Shown here piece after piece: positions 20,201 through 30,964 of a stretch of DNA of 64,000 nucleotides. The notes under the pieces are model-generated. The model was not told where the DNA came from, did not search any database, and saw nothing but the letters and a program-made list of their open reading frames with translations. Source of the DNA: Anaspis maculata (taxonomy: Eukaryota; Arthropoda; Insecta; Coleoptera; Scraptiidae); NCBI GenBank assembly GCA_949128115.1, contig OX421962.1, positions 11,855,262-11,919,261 on the forward strand. The letters are read 5' to 3'. The number at the start of each line of letters is the position of its first letter. Position 1 is the first letter of the stretch. The position numbers were made by a program, and so were the translations under genes.

Positions 20201-22830
20201 TTTACGTAAAAATGCCATTTCCTCACCTCCGCGCGTACACTCGTACAGGCCCGCGGCGACCTTATATCGCAACTCGACAAGGAAAGCCCCGGAGCCTTTT
20301 CGGCCAGCCCTGTTGTTATCAATCGTGTCATCAATTTTTTTGGTCATTTGCAGTAGTAATTTTTGGAAAGATTGACTTAAAAAAATTCGAAATCCTTTGA
20401 AAAACAGTTTGGTTGAAAGTGCCCAAAGAACCCATTTTATAATAAAATGTGAACTTTGGGAATTTTGTTCTCATTTTAATTTTTGGATTTTTCTAGAATT
20501 TGTCGATCCTGAGTATAGCTCTCGGTCATGAAAATTAATAGAGAACACAATTTTCAATAATTTTTCACATTGACGATTTTTTCACAACGGTATATCATGA
20601 AAAATCTAATGTGAATTGTATAGAGCAATCAGACCACTTTGTTTTCCAATAAAGGCCAAATTTAAGAAAACGACGAGTATAATTTTTGGAATTGTTTTTT
20701 TCTGATTGAATTATATTTTTTTTGTCATTTGCAGTAGTAATTTTTGGAAAAATTGACTTAAAAAGGTTCGAAATCCTTTGAAAAACAGTTTGGTTGAAAG
20801 TGCCCAAAGAACCCGTTTTTTAATGAAATGTGAACTTTGGGAATTTTGTTCTAATTTAAATTTTTGGATAACATTTATCGCTTTATCTCGGCTTCTGTAC
20901 CACCGAAAATTGTCGTTCAAGTACCTGTAATTCAAGTTTTTTAGAGCGCATCCACACGTAATGGTTCCAACAACTGGAAAATCGTTTACGTAAAAATGCC
21001 ATTTCCTCACCTCCGCGCGTACACTCGTACAGGCCCGCGGCGACCTTATATCGCAACTCGACAAGGAAAGCCCCGGAGCCTTTTCGGCCAGCCCTGTTGT
21101 TATCAATCGTGTCATCAATTTTTTTGGTCATTTGCAGTAGTAATTTTTGGAAAAATTGGCTTGAAAAAATTCGAAATCCTTTGAAAAACAGTTTGGTTGA
21201 AAGTGCCCAAAGAACCCATTTTATAATGAAATGTGAACTTTGGGAATTTTGTTCTCATTTTAATTTTTGGATTTTTCTAGAATTTGTCGATCCTGAGTAT
21301 AGCTCTCGGTCATGAAAATTAATAGAGAACACAATTTTTAATAATTTTTCACATTGACGATTTTTTCACAACGGTATATCATGAAAAATCTAATGTGAAT
21401 TGTATAGAGCAATCAGACCACTTTGTTTTCTAATAAAGGCCAAATTTAAGAAAACGACGGATCTAATTTTTGGAATTGTTTTATTCTGATTGAATTATAT
21501 TTCTTTGGTCATTTGCAGTGGTAATTTTTGGAAAAATTGGCCTAAAAAAGCTCGAAATCCCTTGAAAAATAGTTTGGTTGAAAGTGCCCAAAGAACCCAT
21601 TTTATAATGAAATGTGCACTTTGGGAATTTTGTTCTCATTTTAATTTTTGGATTTTTCTAGAATTTTTCGACCCTGAGTATAGCTCTCAGTCATTAAAAT
21701 TGATACTCCAGTAAAGGACAAAAATACAAAACCAAATTAAAATTGATAGAGAACACAATTTTCAATAATTTTACACAATGACGATTTTTTCACAACGGTA
21801 GATCATGAAAAATCTAATGTGAACTGTATAGAGCAATCAGACCACTTTTTTTTTCAATAAAGGCCAAATTTAAGAAAACGGCGGATCTAATTTTTGGAAT
21901 TGTTTGATTCTGATAGAATTATATTTTTTTGGTCATTTGCAGTAGTAATGTTTGGAAAAATTGACCTAAAAAAGCTCGAAATCCTTTGAAAAATAGTTCG
22001 GTTGAAAGTGCCCAAAGAACCCATTTTATAATGAAATGTGCACTTTGGGAATTTTGTTCTCATTTTAATTTTTGTATTTTTCTAGAATTTTTTGACCCTG
22101 AGTATAGCTCTCGGTCATTAAAATTGATAGAGAACACAATTTTCAATAATTTTACACAATTACGATTTTTTCACAACGTTAGATCATGAAAAATTCAATG
22201 TGAACTGTATAGAGCAATCAGACCACTTTGTTTTCCAATAAAGGCCAAATTTAAGAAAACGACGAGTCTAATTTTTGGAATTGTTTTTTTCCGATTAAAT
22301 TATATTTTTTTGGTCATTTGCAGTAGTAATTTTTGGAAAAATTGACTTAAAAAGGTTCGAAATCCTCTGAAAAACAGTTTGGTTGAAAGTGCCCAAAGAA
22401 CCCATTTTATAATTAAATGTGCACTTTGGGAATTTTGTTCTCATTTCAATTTTTGGCTTTTTCTAGAATTTATCGACCTTGAGTAAGCCTCTCCTCGGTC
22501 ATTAAAATTAATAAAGATCCTAATTTACAATAATTTTACACGTAACGATTTTTTCACAACGGTATCTCATGAAAAATCTAATGTGAACTGTCTAGAGCAA
22601 TCAGACCACATGTTTCTCCAATGAAGGTCAAATTTAAAAGAACGACAAGTTCAATTTTCGAAAAAAATTTCTGATTGAATTTGTTTTTTTTGACATCTGC
22701 AGTACTAATTTTGGTAAAAATTGACCAAAGAAAGGTCAAAATTTTTAAACATAGGAAAGTAGGTTGAAAGTGCCCAGAGAAGCCATTTCATAAACAAATG
22801 TGCACTTTGGTAACTTTGTTCCCGAAGGTC
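17270..22830. repeat. ~382-bp satellite array, about 15 monomers
   Basis: The block GGTTGAAAGTGCCCAAAGAA recurs at 17,295; 17,675; 18,056; 18,439; 18,842; 19,224; 19,627; 20,009; 20,411; 20,792; 21,195; 21,576; 22,000; 22,381, with a diverged copy at 22,762. Spacings are about 381-383 or 402-403 bp, with one of 424. Each monomer contains a short inverted pair (GTGCCCAAAG and CACTTTGGG) around AACCCATTTTATAATGAAATG. The outer monomers are the most diverged, as expected for arrays homogenised from the centre. Confidence 0.92.
18358..21190. repeat. 785-bp higher-order repeat, four copies
   Basis: Within the array, every second monomer from 18,439 to 20,792 (18,439; 19,224; 20,009; 20,792) has its central ~265 bp replaced by an unrelated, GC-richer block that starts ATAACATTTATCGCTTTATC and ends GTTATCAATCGTGTCATC. 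The four two-monomer units are 785, 785 and 783 bp apart and differ by only a few bases, far less than neighbouring monomers differ from one another. Matching 135-codon and 82-codon - strand frames recur at the same offset in each unit. They show no domain and look like by-products of the repeat. Confidence 0.9.
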
Positions 22831-23199
22831 CCGTAGAAGTTCTAGTCCCCAAAGACAACGGTAGACGTATACTCATTATGAGACCAGACCTACCTTTCGG
22901 GAACTCCATTTCAATTTCAATTTTGAAATCTATTCTTGATTTCAGACAATGAGTGAGGCTGCAAATATATCTAGAATCAACTCTGCGGCTTGTATAAGGT
23001 TATTCATGTGTATTTTATGCGATTTCTGATATGGGACCATAGTAAGGTGAATTATTGGGCACATTCCCGAAGATAACAATCCTCAGAGTAAAGTTCCCAA
23101 AGATCATATGAAGTTATTTTTTTTAAGGTGACATTCCCAAAGATCATATTGAAGTTCCTGAAGATCTCGTTATATGATAAAGTTCCCAAAGGCAACGTT

Positions 23200-23203
<4 letters not shown>

Positions 23204-23252
<49 letters not shown>
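23204..23252. repeat. (TA)n microsatellite
   Basis: Pure TA run at the right border of the 6.5-kb unit. A shorter run (16,686-16,702) borders the left. Confidence 0.95.
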
Positions 23253-23254
<2 letters not shown>

Positions 23255-23259
23255 TTATT

Positions 23260-23520
23260 TTGACTTTTTTCTTTTCTATTTTGACATTTTCTCAGCTAAT
23301 TGACATTTTGGAAAACTATTTAGATAATTTTGGAATTTGTTTGACATTTTTGGAATCACTTCAACATTTTTGGGATCATTGTTGCATTTCGAATATTTTT
23401 GAAATTTTTGGAGTCTTTTTGAGAGTTTTTTTTTTGATTATAATAATATTTTTGGAATTATTGTGACATTTTCTAGAATAATTTCGACATTTTTGTGGTC
23501 ATTGTGACATTTTTGCCGCT
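23260..23520. repeat. Degenerate GACATTTTTGGAAT-type repeats, continued
   Basis: Diverged units like those at 15,950-16,430 resume here (TTGACATTTTTGGAATCACTTC and similar). Confidence 0.65.
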
Positions 23521-23639
23521 AAAACTTAGAAACGAGTCCCGCTACGATCAAGGGAGTTGTATGGTGTGGTAGCCCTATATCCTCCATCGATGAAGAAGGT
23601 TTCCGTTTTCACCTAAAGGGCGTGCTTTTGAACATATAG

Positions 23640-24000
23640 CGGCCCTATGTTCGGGTATGTTCGAGAATAGTCTGAAACGTTCAGAAGCATTCCGGAACAT
23701 TCCAATCCATTGTGGTACATTCGAGATCGTTCCACAACATTCCAAAATGTTCCGGTATGCTCTAGAATGTTCGAGAATAGTCTTGAACGTTATAGTCTTG
23801 AACGTTCCGAAGCATTCCGGAACATTCCAGATCATTATGGAACATTCGAGATCATTCTACAACATTCCAGAATGTTCCGGTATGTTCTTGAATGTTTGGG
23901 AATAGTCTGGAACGTTCGAAAACATCCCGGAACATTCCAGATCATTGTGGAACATCCAGAACAGTCTTGAAAGTTTCTGGAACATTGTAGACTATTCGAA
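23640..24000. repeat. Minisatellite rich in TTCnnGAA motifs
   Basis: Imperfect tandem repeats built from GGAACATTCCAGATCATT and AATGTTCGAGAATAGTC variants, with a larger period of roughly 130 bp. Many positions read TTCnnGAA or GAAnnTTC (TTCCGGAA, TTCGAGAA, TTCCAGAA), the core geometry of heat-shock elements. The frames seen on both strands are by-products of the repeat. Confidence 0.8.
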
Positions 24001-24094
24001 GCCTTTTTGGTGTGGCGGCCACCTATTGGTAGAGGTACAGTACAGAATATTCGAGAGTATTCGCGACTTTCACTTCGAAATGTTGACTTAATTA

Positions 24095-24260
24095 TCACGA
24101 AAAAACAAAACTACTTTGAACAAGTGAAACTCCGACCTCAAACTCGAAAACTGGATTTAAACCACGGAATTTCGACTTGTTCACTAAAAACTACGACTTT
24201 TAACAAAAAAAAATCGGACCTCAAAAACGAAAAATTTCGATTTCCATCGCAACGAACTTG
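24095..24260. repeat. Degenerate CGACTT-type repeats
   Basis: Short stretch of the same diverged family as 15,200-15,950 (CTTCGAAATGTTGACTT, AAACTCGAAAACTGG and so on). Confidence 0.6.
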
Positions 24261-24297
24261 ACCTTTTTGAAATAGTGACTTCAAACATGACAGTCTT

Positions 24298-25615
24298 CAG
24301 GGCCGGTCTTAGGGCAAGGCAAGCGCGGCGGCTGCCTAGGGCCTCGCGCCCTAAGCGTTAGCGCGAGGCCTCGCCCTCGCGCTTGCTCCAAACAAAAATA
24401 ATATCTTATAATTAAAAATAAAAATCAATTCGCTTTTTCTTAAAAAAATCAGTGTTTTTTTAGAGTTGTGACTTGAGATTTTGACCGAGATTTTGACAGT
24501 GAAGATTTTGACCGGTCAAAATCTTTTTTATGGCGCCATCTCTGATATTCCATCCTATAATTTATTTTGTTTTATTGCATTTGTACCTGATTTTTTTAAG
24601 ACAATTTTTTTTTTATTTGATGATAAATTTAAGTTCAAACAAAATTACAGTAACAGGCCACCAAATTTTTTACCCAAGTTGGAACTCAAATTATTCGACA
24701 ACGGCTGATTTATCTATACATATATCTTATCCGATTTGAATAAATATTGAAATCATAAATGAGTTTTCGAATAATTTCTGATCTAGGTGTTGAATATTGT
24801 GGAACAGGCGCGGCCATTTTGTCGCTAGTTTTCCAACCTCAAAGTTATACGTATTTTTGCAATTTTTTATCTTTAAGTAATTCAAAAATAATGACTCCAA
24901 GTCGAAATTTTTCTCTAGGGATAATCGTAAATAATAATCATGAAGTCAGTATTTTACAATTATATCTGCAAATAAAGCATTTTGGGCCACACTTTAGGCC
25001 TTAATAGCTAGAGGTATTTATGACAAAACAGTTTTTTTATCTATTACCTGATCTTTTGACATGTCAGCAACAAAATATTTGTAAGAAATGACACAACTTC
25101 GAGAACACCTGTGTTTCATTAATCAATAATCTGAAGGATGGGCCGAGATTTTGACCAAGATTTTGACTGGCATTTGACCGAGATTTTGACCGATCAAATT
25201 CCCAACTCTAGTTTTTTTTTTGCACCGTGGTGCCATCTGTTATTTGATCACAAATCAGCGGTCGGGTTGGTGACGAGTGGCAAGCTGGCAAGTGGTGCCA
25301 TCTGTTAATTTTTGAATGAACTGTCGAACTGTCACTATGTGAAAATATAAATTATATGTTTATTTGATTGAAATTTGGTTTCTTATATAATTTCGCGAAA
25401 TTTGAAACATCAAAGCTGCGAGAGCAATGCATGAATTTGAAACAAATTTTGACAAAGAGCGAGATTTGGATGGTTTCATGCTTTCAGAAGAACTGCTGGG
25501 TCTAAGGCCTATGATAAGCCTATATTCAGAGCCCCCCCCTCGACATCCGCTTTCCACACAGGAGCCCCGCGTTGTATCATTGCCTAGGGCCTCGCAAACC
25601 GTAAGGCCGGCCCTG
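24298..25615. mobile_element. hAT-type DNA transposon, degenerate, with 8-bp target duplication
   Basis: It begins CAGGGCCGGTCTTAGGGC and ends with the inverse (GTAAGGCCGGCCCTG), the CAGGGCCGGC-type terminal repeat of many insect hAT elements. The flanks carry a perfect 8-bp duplication, ACAGTCTT, at 24,290-24,297 and 25,616-25,623, the hAT hallmark. Inside, near 25,400-25,500, a + strand reading RAMHEFETNFDKERDLDGF then LSEEL resembles the C-terminal part of a hAT transposase. No full transposase is present. An AGTTGTGACTTGAG start near 24,463 and an inverse-like CCCAACTCT near 25,207 suggest a nested insertion occupying much of the interior. Confidence 0.88.
24463..25212. mobile_element. 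Possible nested element inside the hAT
   Basis: Near the left end, GAGTTGTGACTTGAGATTTTG, and near the right end, the inverse-like ATCAAATTCCCAACTC. Both are followed inward by repeated GATTTTGACCG/CGGTCAAAATC blocks. The inverted relation is imperfect and no target duplication was settled. Confidence 0.4.
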
Positions 25616-25677
25616 ACAGTCTTCAATTGTGATGGGCACTATCGAATGAATACTATCGAATTATTCGATATCACCTT

Positions 25678-25850
25678 CAAATGAATGAATGAGTGAATGA
25701 ATAAATTAATGAATAAATGAATAAATGGATGAACGAATGATGGAACAAATGAATGAATGAATTAACGAATGAACGAACGAATGAATGCATGAATAAACAA
25801 ACTAATGAGTGAACGAACGAATAAATGGATGAATGATTCAATATACGAGT
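25678..25850. repeat. (GAAT)n-type degenerate microsatellite
   Basis: Runs of GAATGAATGAATGAGTGAATGAATAAAT and variants. A second patch lies at 26,385-26,520. The His/Ser-rich - strand frame here comes from the repeat. Confidence 0.9.
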
Positions 25851-26384
25851 GGATTTAACGGATGGATTAGATAGTTTTGAATGCGAAAGAGTATCAATTA
25901 TGATCAAATGAATGGATGAATTTTCACTCGTTAAAAAAAAACTGTTATAATCATCAGCTTTTTTTTGTATTTTATGGAATCAGCAATGAATTAATTGAGC
26001 GATTTCATTTCCAGTTGATTTTTTTAATGAATTATGAGATTTACAATTTTATAATGTACCTAATTTATGATTTTTATAGGTAAGTGAATGAAATCAAAAT
26101 AAGTCGGTAATGCTATGTATTACAAACATAGGCCTAGTTCCTATAGTACCTACCTAGAACCTACCTCAACAATTCAATTTCCGAACGAATGGTTGATTAT
26201 ACGAGGTTTTGTTTTGTGAATAACGATAAATAAATTTGAATCAGTTTGAACTTTTAAATTCCAGAATTTGTAACGTTTGAGTTGAGTTATTAAATCAAAT
26301 GGGCGAATAGATACAAAATGAAATGAAGTGAACGAACCAATTAAATATTTATTGAATTTGATGATAATTAATTGAATGGAATGA
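25851..26384. other. AT-rich unrecognised stretch between GAAT repeats
   Basis: Contains scattered GAATGA words and a CCTAGTTCCTATAGTACCTACCTAG local repeat near 26,130-26,170. No gene was seen. Confidence 0.4.
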
Positions 26385-26530
26385 AATAAGTGAATGATAG
26401 AATGAATGAAACGTATGAATGACAGAATTGAACGAATGAATGAATGAATTGATTATTCGATAGGACATGAATGACATGAATCAACCGGATTTATGTGAAT
26501 GAATGAATTTGAATGAATCATTCGATAGTT
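26385..26530. repeat. (GAAT)n-type degenerate microsatellite, second patch
   Basis: GAATGAATGAATGAATTG and CATGAATGACATGAATC runs, of the same type as 25,678-25,850. Confidence 0.8.
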
Positions 26531-26584
26531 TCAGTCATTCGATAGTCGATCATTCGATAGTAAAATAAATCGATAGTGCTCATC

Positions 26585-26755
26585 ACTACTTCAATTCCAA
26601 TTAGTACTGGCAAAAACCGGGAAAAATCAAAACCAGTGTACCCTTCGGTAAAACTGGTACTGAAAGCCGACTTCGAAAACCGGCGAAGCCGGTTTTCAGC
26701 TGTCATCAAAACCGCGTTTTCGGAGCCGGCCTTTAAAACCGATTCGGTTGCCAGA
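26585..26755. repeat. GAAAACCGGCTT-type short repeat, copy 1
   Basis: Degenerate ~10-12-bp units such as GAAAACCGG, GAAAGCCG and AAACCGGCGAAGCCGG. The unit is partly palindromic. It directly precedes an integrase fragment at 26,756. A longer patch is at 28,675-28,975. Confidence 0.8.
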
Positions 26756-26885
26756 ACTAATCATAACAGACAATGACAGCAGTTAGATAAGCTCCAGAAA
26801 ATGGCGTAGAATTACGGGATCCGGAATATCGGCATCGCCTCATATACCCCCAAGCAAATCCGGTTGTGAAAACCGGCATGGCCAT
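26756..26885 (+). pseudogene. Gypsy integrase core fragment
   Basis: The + strand reads TNHNRQ (equivalent to the ITDN region), then KLQKMA, a stop, NYGI, and GIASYTPKQIR. This is the same window of the integrase core as the other dispersed copies, with a stop and small deletions. Confidence 0.6.
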
Positions 26886-26899
26886 CGAAATTTTATCAA

Positions 26900-28150
26900 A
26901 TTGAGGGGCTGTAACTTTCTGTAACTGTAACAGAAATAGAAAAAAATTTCTACGTTCAATGAGGAACGTAGTGGAATCAACAAAGGGAAAGGTCTCCTGA
27001 TCCCTCATTAAGCGATAAAAGCGCTCTGCTTCACTGTTCGCCGCTACACCAGATTCGCATACCGACCTCTCTTGAACACCCACTTATTTATCTTCCGAAC
27101 CTTGCCACGCACAATAGCCATCACGTATAAACGGAAGTCGGAAGTCAATCGAGTGGTGGTCATCACAGATAAGGACGCTTCAATAATCTTTCTCCTGCGC
27201 CGACGAGTACAAACGTGCCCGAAAGGCTTTTTGCCGACTGCCAGAGCTCTCTCTCCCCCTAAACTTCTAAACTGGATTTAACTGCTAAACAAAGACACTT
27301 TGCCTCAGTGTGTAATTGTTAAACTGCTCGGCATTAGCCGTTCGTCGTCCCCCTGCGCTTTAGCTCTCTCTCTCCCGGCTCGAGCCGTGCCACACGATAT
27401 CTCGACCGATTTTCCGCCTCGCAGGATTTCTATGCGCAAAATTAAAGTCCTTCGCACCGGGGGGATAATTACTTCATTAAGCTCGGTGCGGTCTCTGAGA
27501 GATGATGCCAGCCGGAGCACAATGCCGATGCGCTTTTTGCCACCCCCGAAAACCGGGGCCGAGTCCAAACTTGGAGGTTAGAAGGTGGGTGTACGATATT
27601 CGCTCCGATGAACTTAATCGGCCGGCTTAGGCAACAACAATAATAAATATCCACGCATCGTGACATGAAGAGGAACAACTACTGGGGCAGCATCAAGAGC
27701 GATACAGCACATCAGAACTTTTCCAGAGATTTATAGCGCGAGAAACTTGAATAAATGTGTCAACTTTTCTTATCCCGTGTCCGCCCCCCCCCGAAAAGCG
27801 TCGAGGATAATGTCTATTATATTGCCGTCCGTCCTTTCCGATATTACTGTTTCTGGGTGGATTGATATCAGAGATCACGTCACGGAGATAGCAAGTTGTT
27901 ACAGTCTCCCGTTGGGTATAATATTTCCGGCGAAACAGGCCGGGCAAGATTAAAGGGCACACAATAAACCACAAATTTAGATCGAAAGCTATGATCTGTG
28001 AGATATAGCAGCAGAGGACCAGCCCAGAATAGCGTTCGTCACCCCAGCTGGTGCGTTGCGCAGCTCAAATGGCATCAAACTGAACTGATGCCTGGGACAG
28101 TTTGGCTTGTAGCTGATTTAGAAGCGATATATTGGGAGTTGTGGAAAAAA
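26900..28150. other. Unrecognised sequence, no supported gene
   Basis: Open frames occur on both strands (for example 26,757-27,083 -, and 27,300-27,581 + against 27,305-27,568 - over the same bases). None shows a domain or a consistent splice context. No tandem structure was noticed. Confidence 0.4.
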
Positions 28151-28159
28151 CACATTGCA

Positions 28160-28600
28160 AAAAAATTGCCTAATGGTGGAAGAATACGGAATCCAAAAGA
28201 TTAATATCGCCCCGTGTACTCCCCAAGTAAATCTGGTTGAGAGGGTGAACAGAGCTTTGAAAACGGTCATCGACTAACTCCGTGGAGAGAACCAAAAATA
28301 GTGAGATAAATATCTATCTGAACTAGTATTTGCGACCGTGCGGCAAGGGTTCAATAATAGGTTTATATTGAGATTTGGACGCCCAGCCGCTGTCATAACC
28401 GACAATGGACCGCAATTCGATGAGAAATTCCAGAAAATGGTGGGAAACTACGGGATCCAAAAGAATGGCATCGCCCCATATACCACCTCAAGCGAATCAG
28501 GTTAAAAGAGTGAACAGGGTTTCGAAAATTGCCATCGCACAATTCTGTAGAGAACCAAAAAAGTGGAATAAGTTCCTACCTTAACTAATTTTTCCGACCG
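28160..28600 (+). pseudogene. Gypsy integrase core fragments, two in series
   Basis: A first piece (28,165-28,300) reads IAPCTPQVNLVERVNRALKT, with the catalytic Glu in VERVN. A second (28,370-28,570) reads RFGRPAAVITDNGPQFDEKF, then QKMVGNYGIQ and IAPYTTS, with the catalytic Asp in TDNG, followed by a frameshifted C-side. Spacing between equivalent points is about 300 bp, so this looks like a small tandem. Confidence 0.75.
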
Positions 28601-28674
28601 TGCCGCAACTGTTCAAGGATGGGATCATAATAACGTATGGACGCCCAACCGCCATCATACATGTAGTGCTTGCA

Positions 28675-28975
28675 AAAACCGAGAGATATGAGAACCGGTA
28701 TATCGAATACCGGCTTCGGTTAAACCGGTATTGAAAGCCGGCTCCCAAAAATCGGCATTGAAAACCGGCTTCGAAAGCCTGTATTGAAAGCCGATTTCGA
28801 AAAGCGACAATTGGAACCGCTTCGAAAACCGGTTTTGGAAGCCGGCTCCGGCACCTACTTTGAAAGCCGGCTCGAAAAACCGGTCTCGAAAGCCGGCTAT
28901 GAAAGTCGGTTTTCAGCTATCATCAGAATCACGGTTTCCGGAGCCGGCTTCCAAAACCAATTCGGTTGCCAGCAC
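28675..28975. repeat. GAAAGCCGGCTT-type short repeat, copy 2
   Basis: About 25 degenerate units alternating AAAACCGG and AAAGCCGGCT, as at 26,585-26,755. Here it follows integrase fragments rather than preceding them. Confidence 0.85.
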
Positions 28976-28979
28976 TAAT

Positions 28980-30450
28980 TTTAATGGCGAAATTTTGACC
29001 TCATACACAAAATTTCGACTTTGAACACGAAATATTTCGACTTTGATTTTGATATTTCGACTTCAAGCAGGAAATTTCCACTTCATACGCAAAACCTTGG
29101 ACGTTTTATCGCGGAATTTTAATTTTTTTCACGTAGAACTTCCGACTTCAAACATAAATTCTTCTACTTTTATTGCAAAATTTTGGCTTGGAACACAAAA
29201 AACCTGACTTGAGTCTCGGAAATTTGGCTCAAACACGAAATTTTGACTACAAACATGAAAACTTCGACTTAAATCTAGAGACTTTGACTCCAAACACAAA
29301 AATTAGACTTGAAACAGTAATTTGACAGTTAACAATCTATTGGTTGCAATTATAATATATTGAGAATCGAGGTAAAAATCGTGAAGATAAAATTATAAAA
29401 TATAGAAAATTTCAGCTAATCCCACGTCAAAATGAGGCATGGTGCCAAGAATTGAAGCAGCATTGCCACGTTGAACTGCTAGGCTGACAGTTATCTCTTT
29501 TTATATTTTTGATTTATTTCAACACGTTCAAAATCATTTTGTTGTTTTTGGAAGTATTCTGAAATTTTTCAAACTATTTTAGCACTGAACACGAAAGATG
29601 TAACACCAAAGACTTCGACTTCAAATGCAAGAACTTTTACTTCTATCTTGAAGTCTTGACTTTGAATACATAAAACTTCGACTCCAACTTGGATTTGCAA
29701 CAATTCTCATTTCAAACATGAAAATTCCGATTCTAATCTCGAAATATTGGCTTTGAACACGAATTTTTAACTTCCAACACGAAAGATTCCAACTTAAATG
29801 TCAAAATTTCGACTTTTGACTTGAAATTTTGGCTTGATATACAAAACACATTGACTTTGAACACAAAAGATTCAACACCAAAAACTTCGACTTCTATCTC
29901 GGAATTCCGACCTCAGATGCAAAATCCTTTCACGTGCATACTGAAATTTCGACTTCAATGTCGAATTTTAGAGTACGAATACAAAATTTCAACTTCAAAC
30001 ACGGAAGATTTTGGCTTGGATCTCGACTTGAAAAACGAAAAGCCCCTAATTCAATCTGGAAACTTCGACTTCAAACACAAACAATTTTGCCTTGAAACAC
30101 GGAAAATTTCCACTTTAAGTCCGAGGAACTTCGGCCTTCATCTTGAAATTTCGAATTGAAACACGAAAAACTGCGACTTTTAACTTGAAACTTCGACTTG
30201 GAAAACGACAAACAACTTCGACTTTTATTGCGTAGATTTGATTATAAATACGAATAACTTCGACTTCGAACAGGGCGATTTCACTCCAAACAAGAAACTT
30301 TGATTTCTATTTCCAAATTTCGACTTCGGACGCAAAAATCTTCGACTTTTATCTGGAGTATCTGACTTTGAATACGAAAAACTTGACCTTGATCTCGATA
30401 TTCAGACTACAAACACACAAAAATCTGACTCAAACACGAAAAAATTTGCT
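28980..30450. repeat. Degenerate CGACTT-type tandem repeat, long patch
   Basis: About 50 diverged units alternating CTTCGACTT and AAACACGAAA, interrupted near 29,330-29,560 by unrelated sequence. Same family as 15,200-15,950. Confidence 0.75.
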
Positions 30451-30454
30451 TGGA

Positions 30455-30960
30455 GGTATATGGGGCTATGTCCGTCTTTCAGATCATGTAATTTCTTACC
30501 ATTTTCTGGAATTTTCACCCAATTGCGGTCCGTTGTCTCTCATGATGACGGTTAGGCTAGGCGGTTAGGCAAATCTTGATGTTTTTCGATTTTTGAACGC
30601 TAGCCACACGGTAGCAAAAATTAGTTGAGGTTGAAATTCATGTCACTGTTTTTTTGTTCTTCTCCACAAAATTGGGCGATGGCCGTTTCCAAAACCCTGT
30701 TTATTCTCTCAACCGGATTTGCTTCGGAGGGGGGGGGGGATATGGGGCGATATTACTCTTCCAAATCCCATGTTCTTCCACCATTTTCTGGAACTTCTCA
30801 TCAAACTGCGGCCCATTGTCTGATATGATGGCGGTTGGAAGTTATCCCACTGTTCTTGGTTTTCTCCACAGAACTGGGCGATGGCCGTTTTCAAAACTCT
30901 GTTCGTTCTCTCAACCGGATTTGCTTGGGGGTATATTGGGCGATGTCAACATTTCACGCT
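30455..30960 (-). pseudogene. Gypsy integrase core fragments, three in series
   Basis: Three partial copies: 30,455-30,560 (short, diverged), 30,640-30,840 and 30,840-30,955. The middle copy reads, on the - strand, PTAIISDNGPQFDEKFQKMV, then EEHGIW, NIAPYPP and, after a poly-G length change, EANPVERINRVL with ETAIAQFCGE. The third begins with the same AIAQFCGEN block. None extends beyond this part of integrase. Confidence 0.8.
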
Positions 30961-30964
30961 CTTG

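Larger units (their letters stand above)
16703..23203. mobile_element. 6.5-kb TIR-bounded unit filled by satellite repeats
   Basis: The left end begins GGCAAACGTTGCCTTTGGG, and the right end is its exact inverse (CCCAAAGGCAACGTTTGCC at 23,185-23,203). The match extends with small gaps through CATATAACG, about 37 bp in all. Both ends abut TA microsatellite (16,686-16,702 and 23,204-23,252), consistent with insertion into TA repeats or TA duplication. Subterminal regions carry several CTTTGGGAAC / GTTCCCAAAG motifs. The interior is almost entirely the ~382-bp tandem array at 17,270-22,830. No transposase was found. The whole resembles a foldback-type, non-autonomous element whose interior has expanded. 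Confidence 0.7.

Noticed and set aside
18358..21131. Four identical 135- and 82-codon frames
   Set aside because: They follow from the 785-bp repeat, overlap in several registers and have no domain or promoter evidence.
25677..25907. Ser/His/Phe-rich 76-codon frame
   Set aside because: It is a by-product of the GAAT-type microsatellite.
27300..27581. Paired 93- and 87-codon frames on opposite strands
   Set aside because: No family resemblance, no splice context; a GC-richer patch gives open frames by chance.
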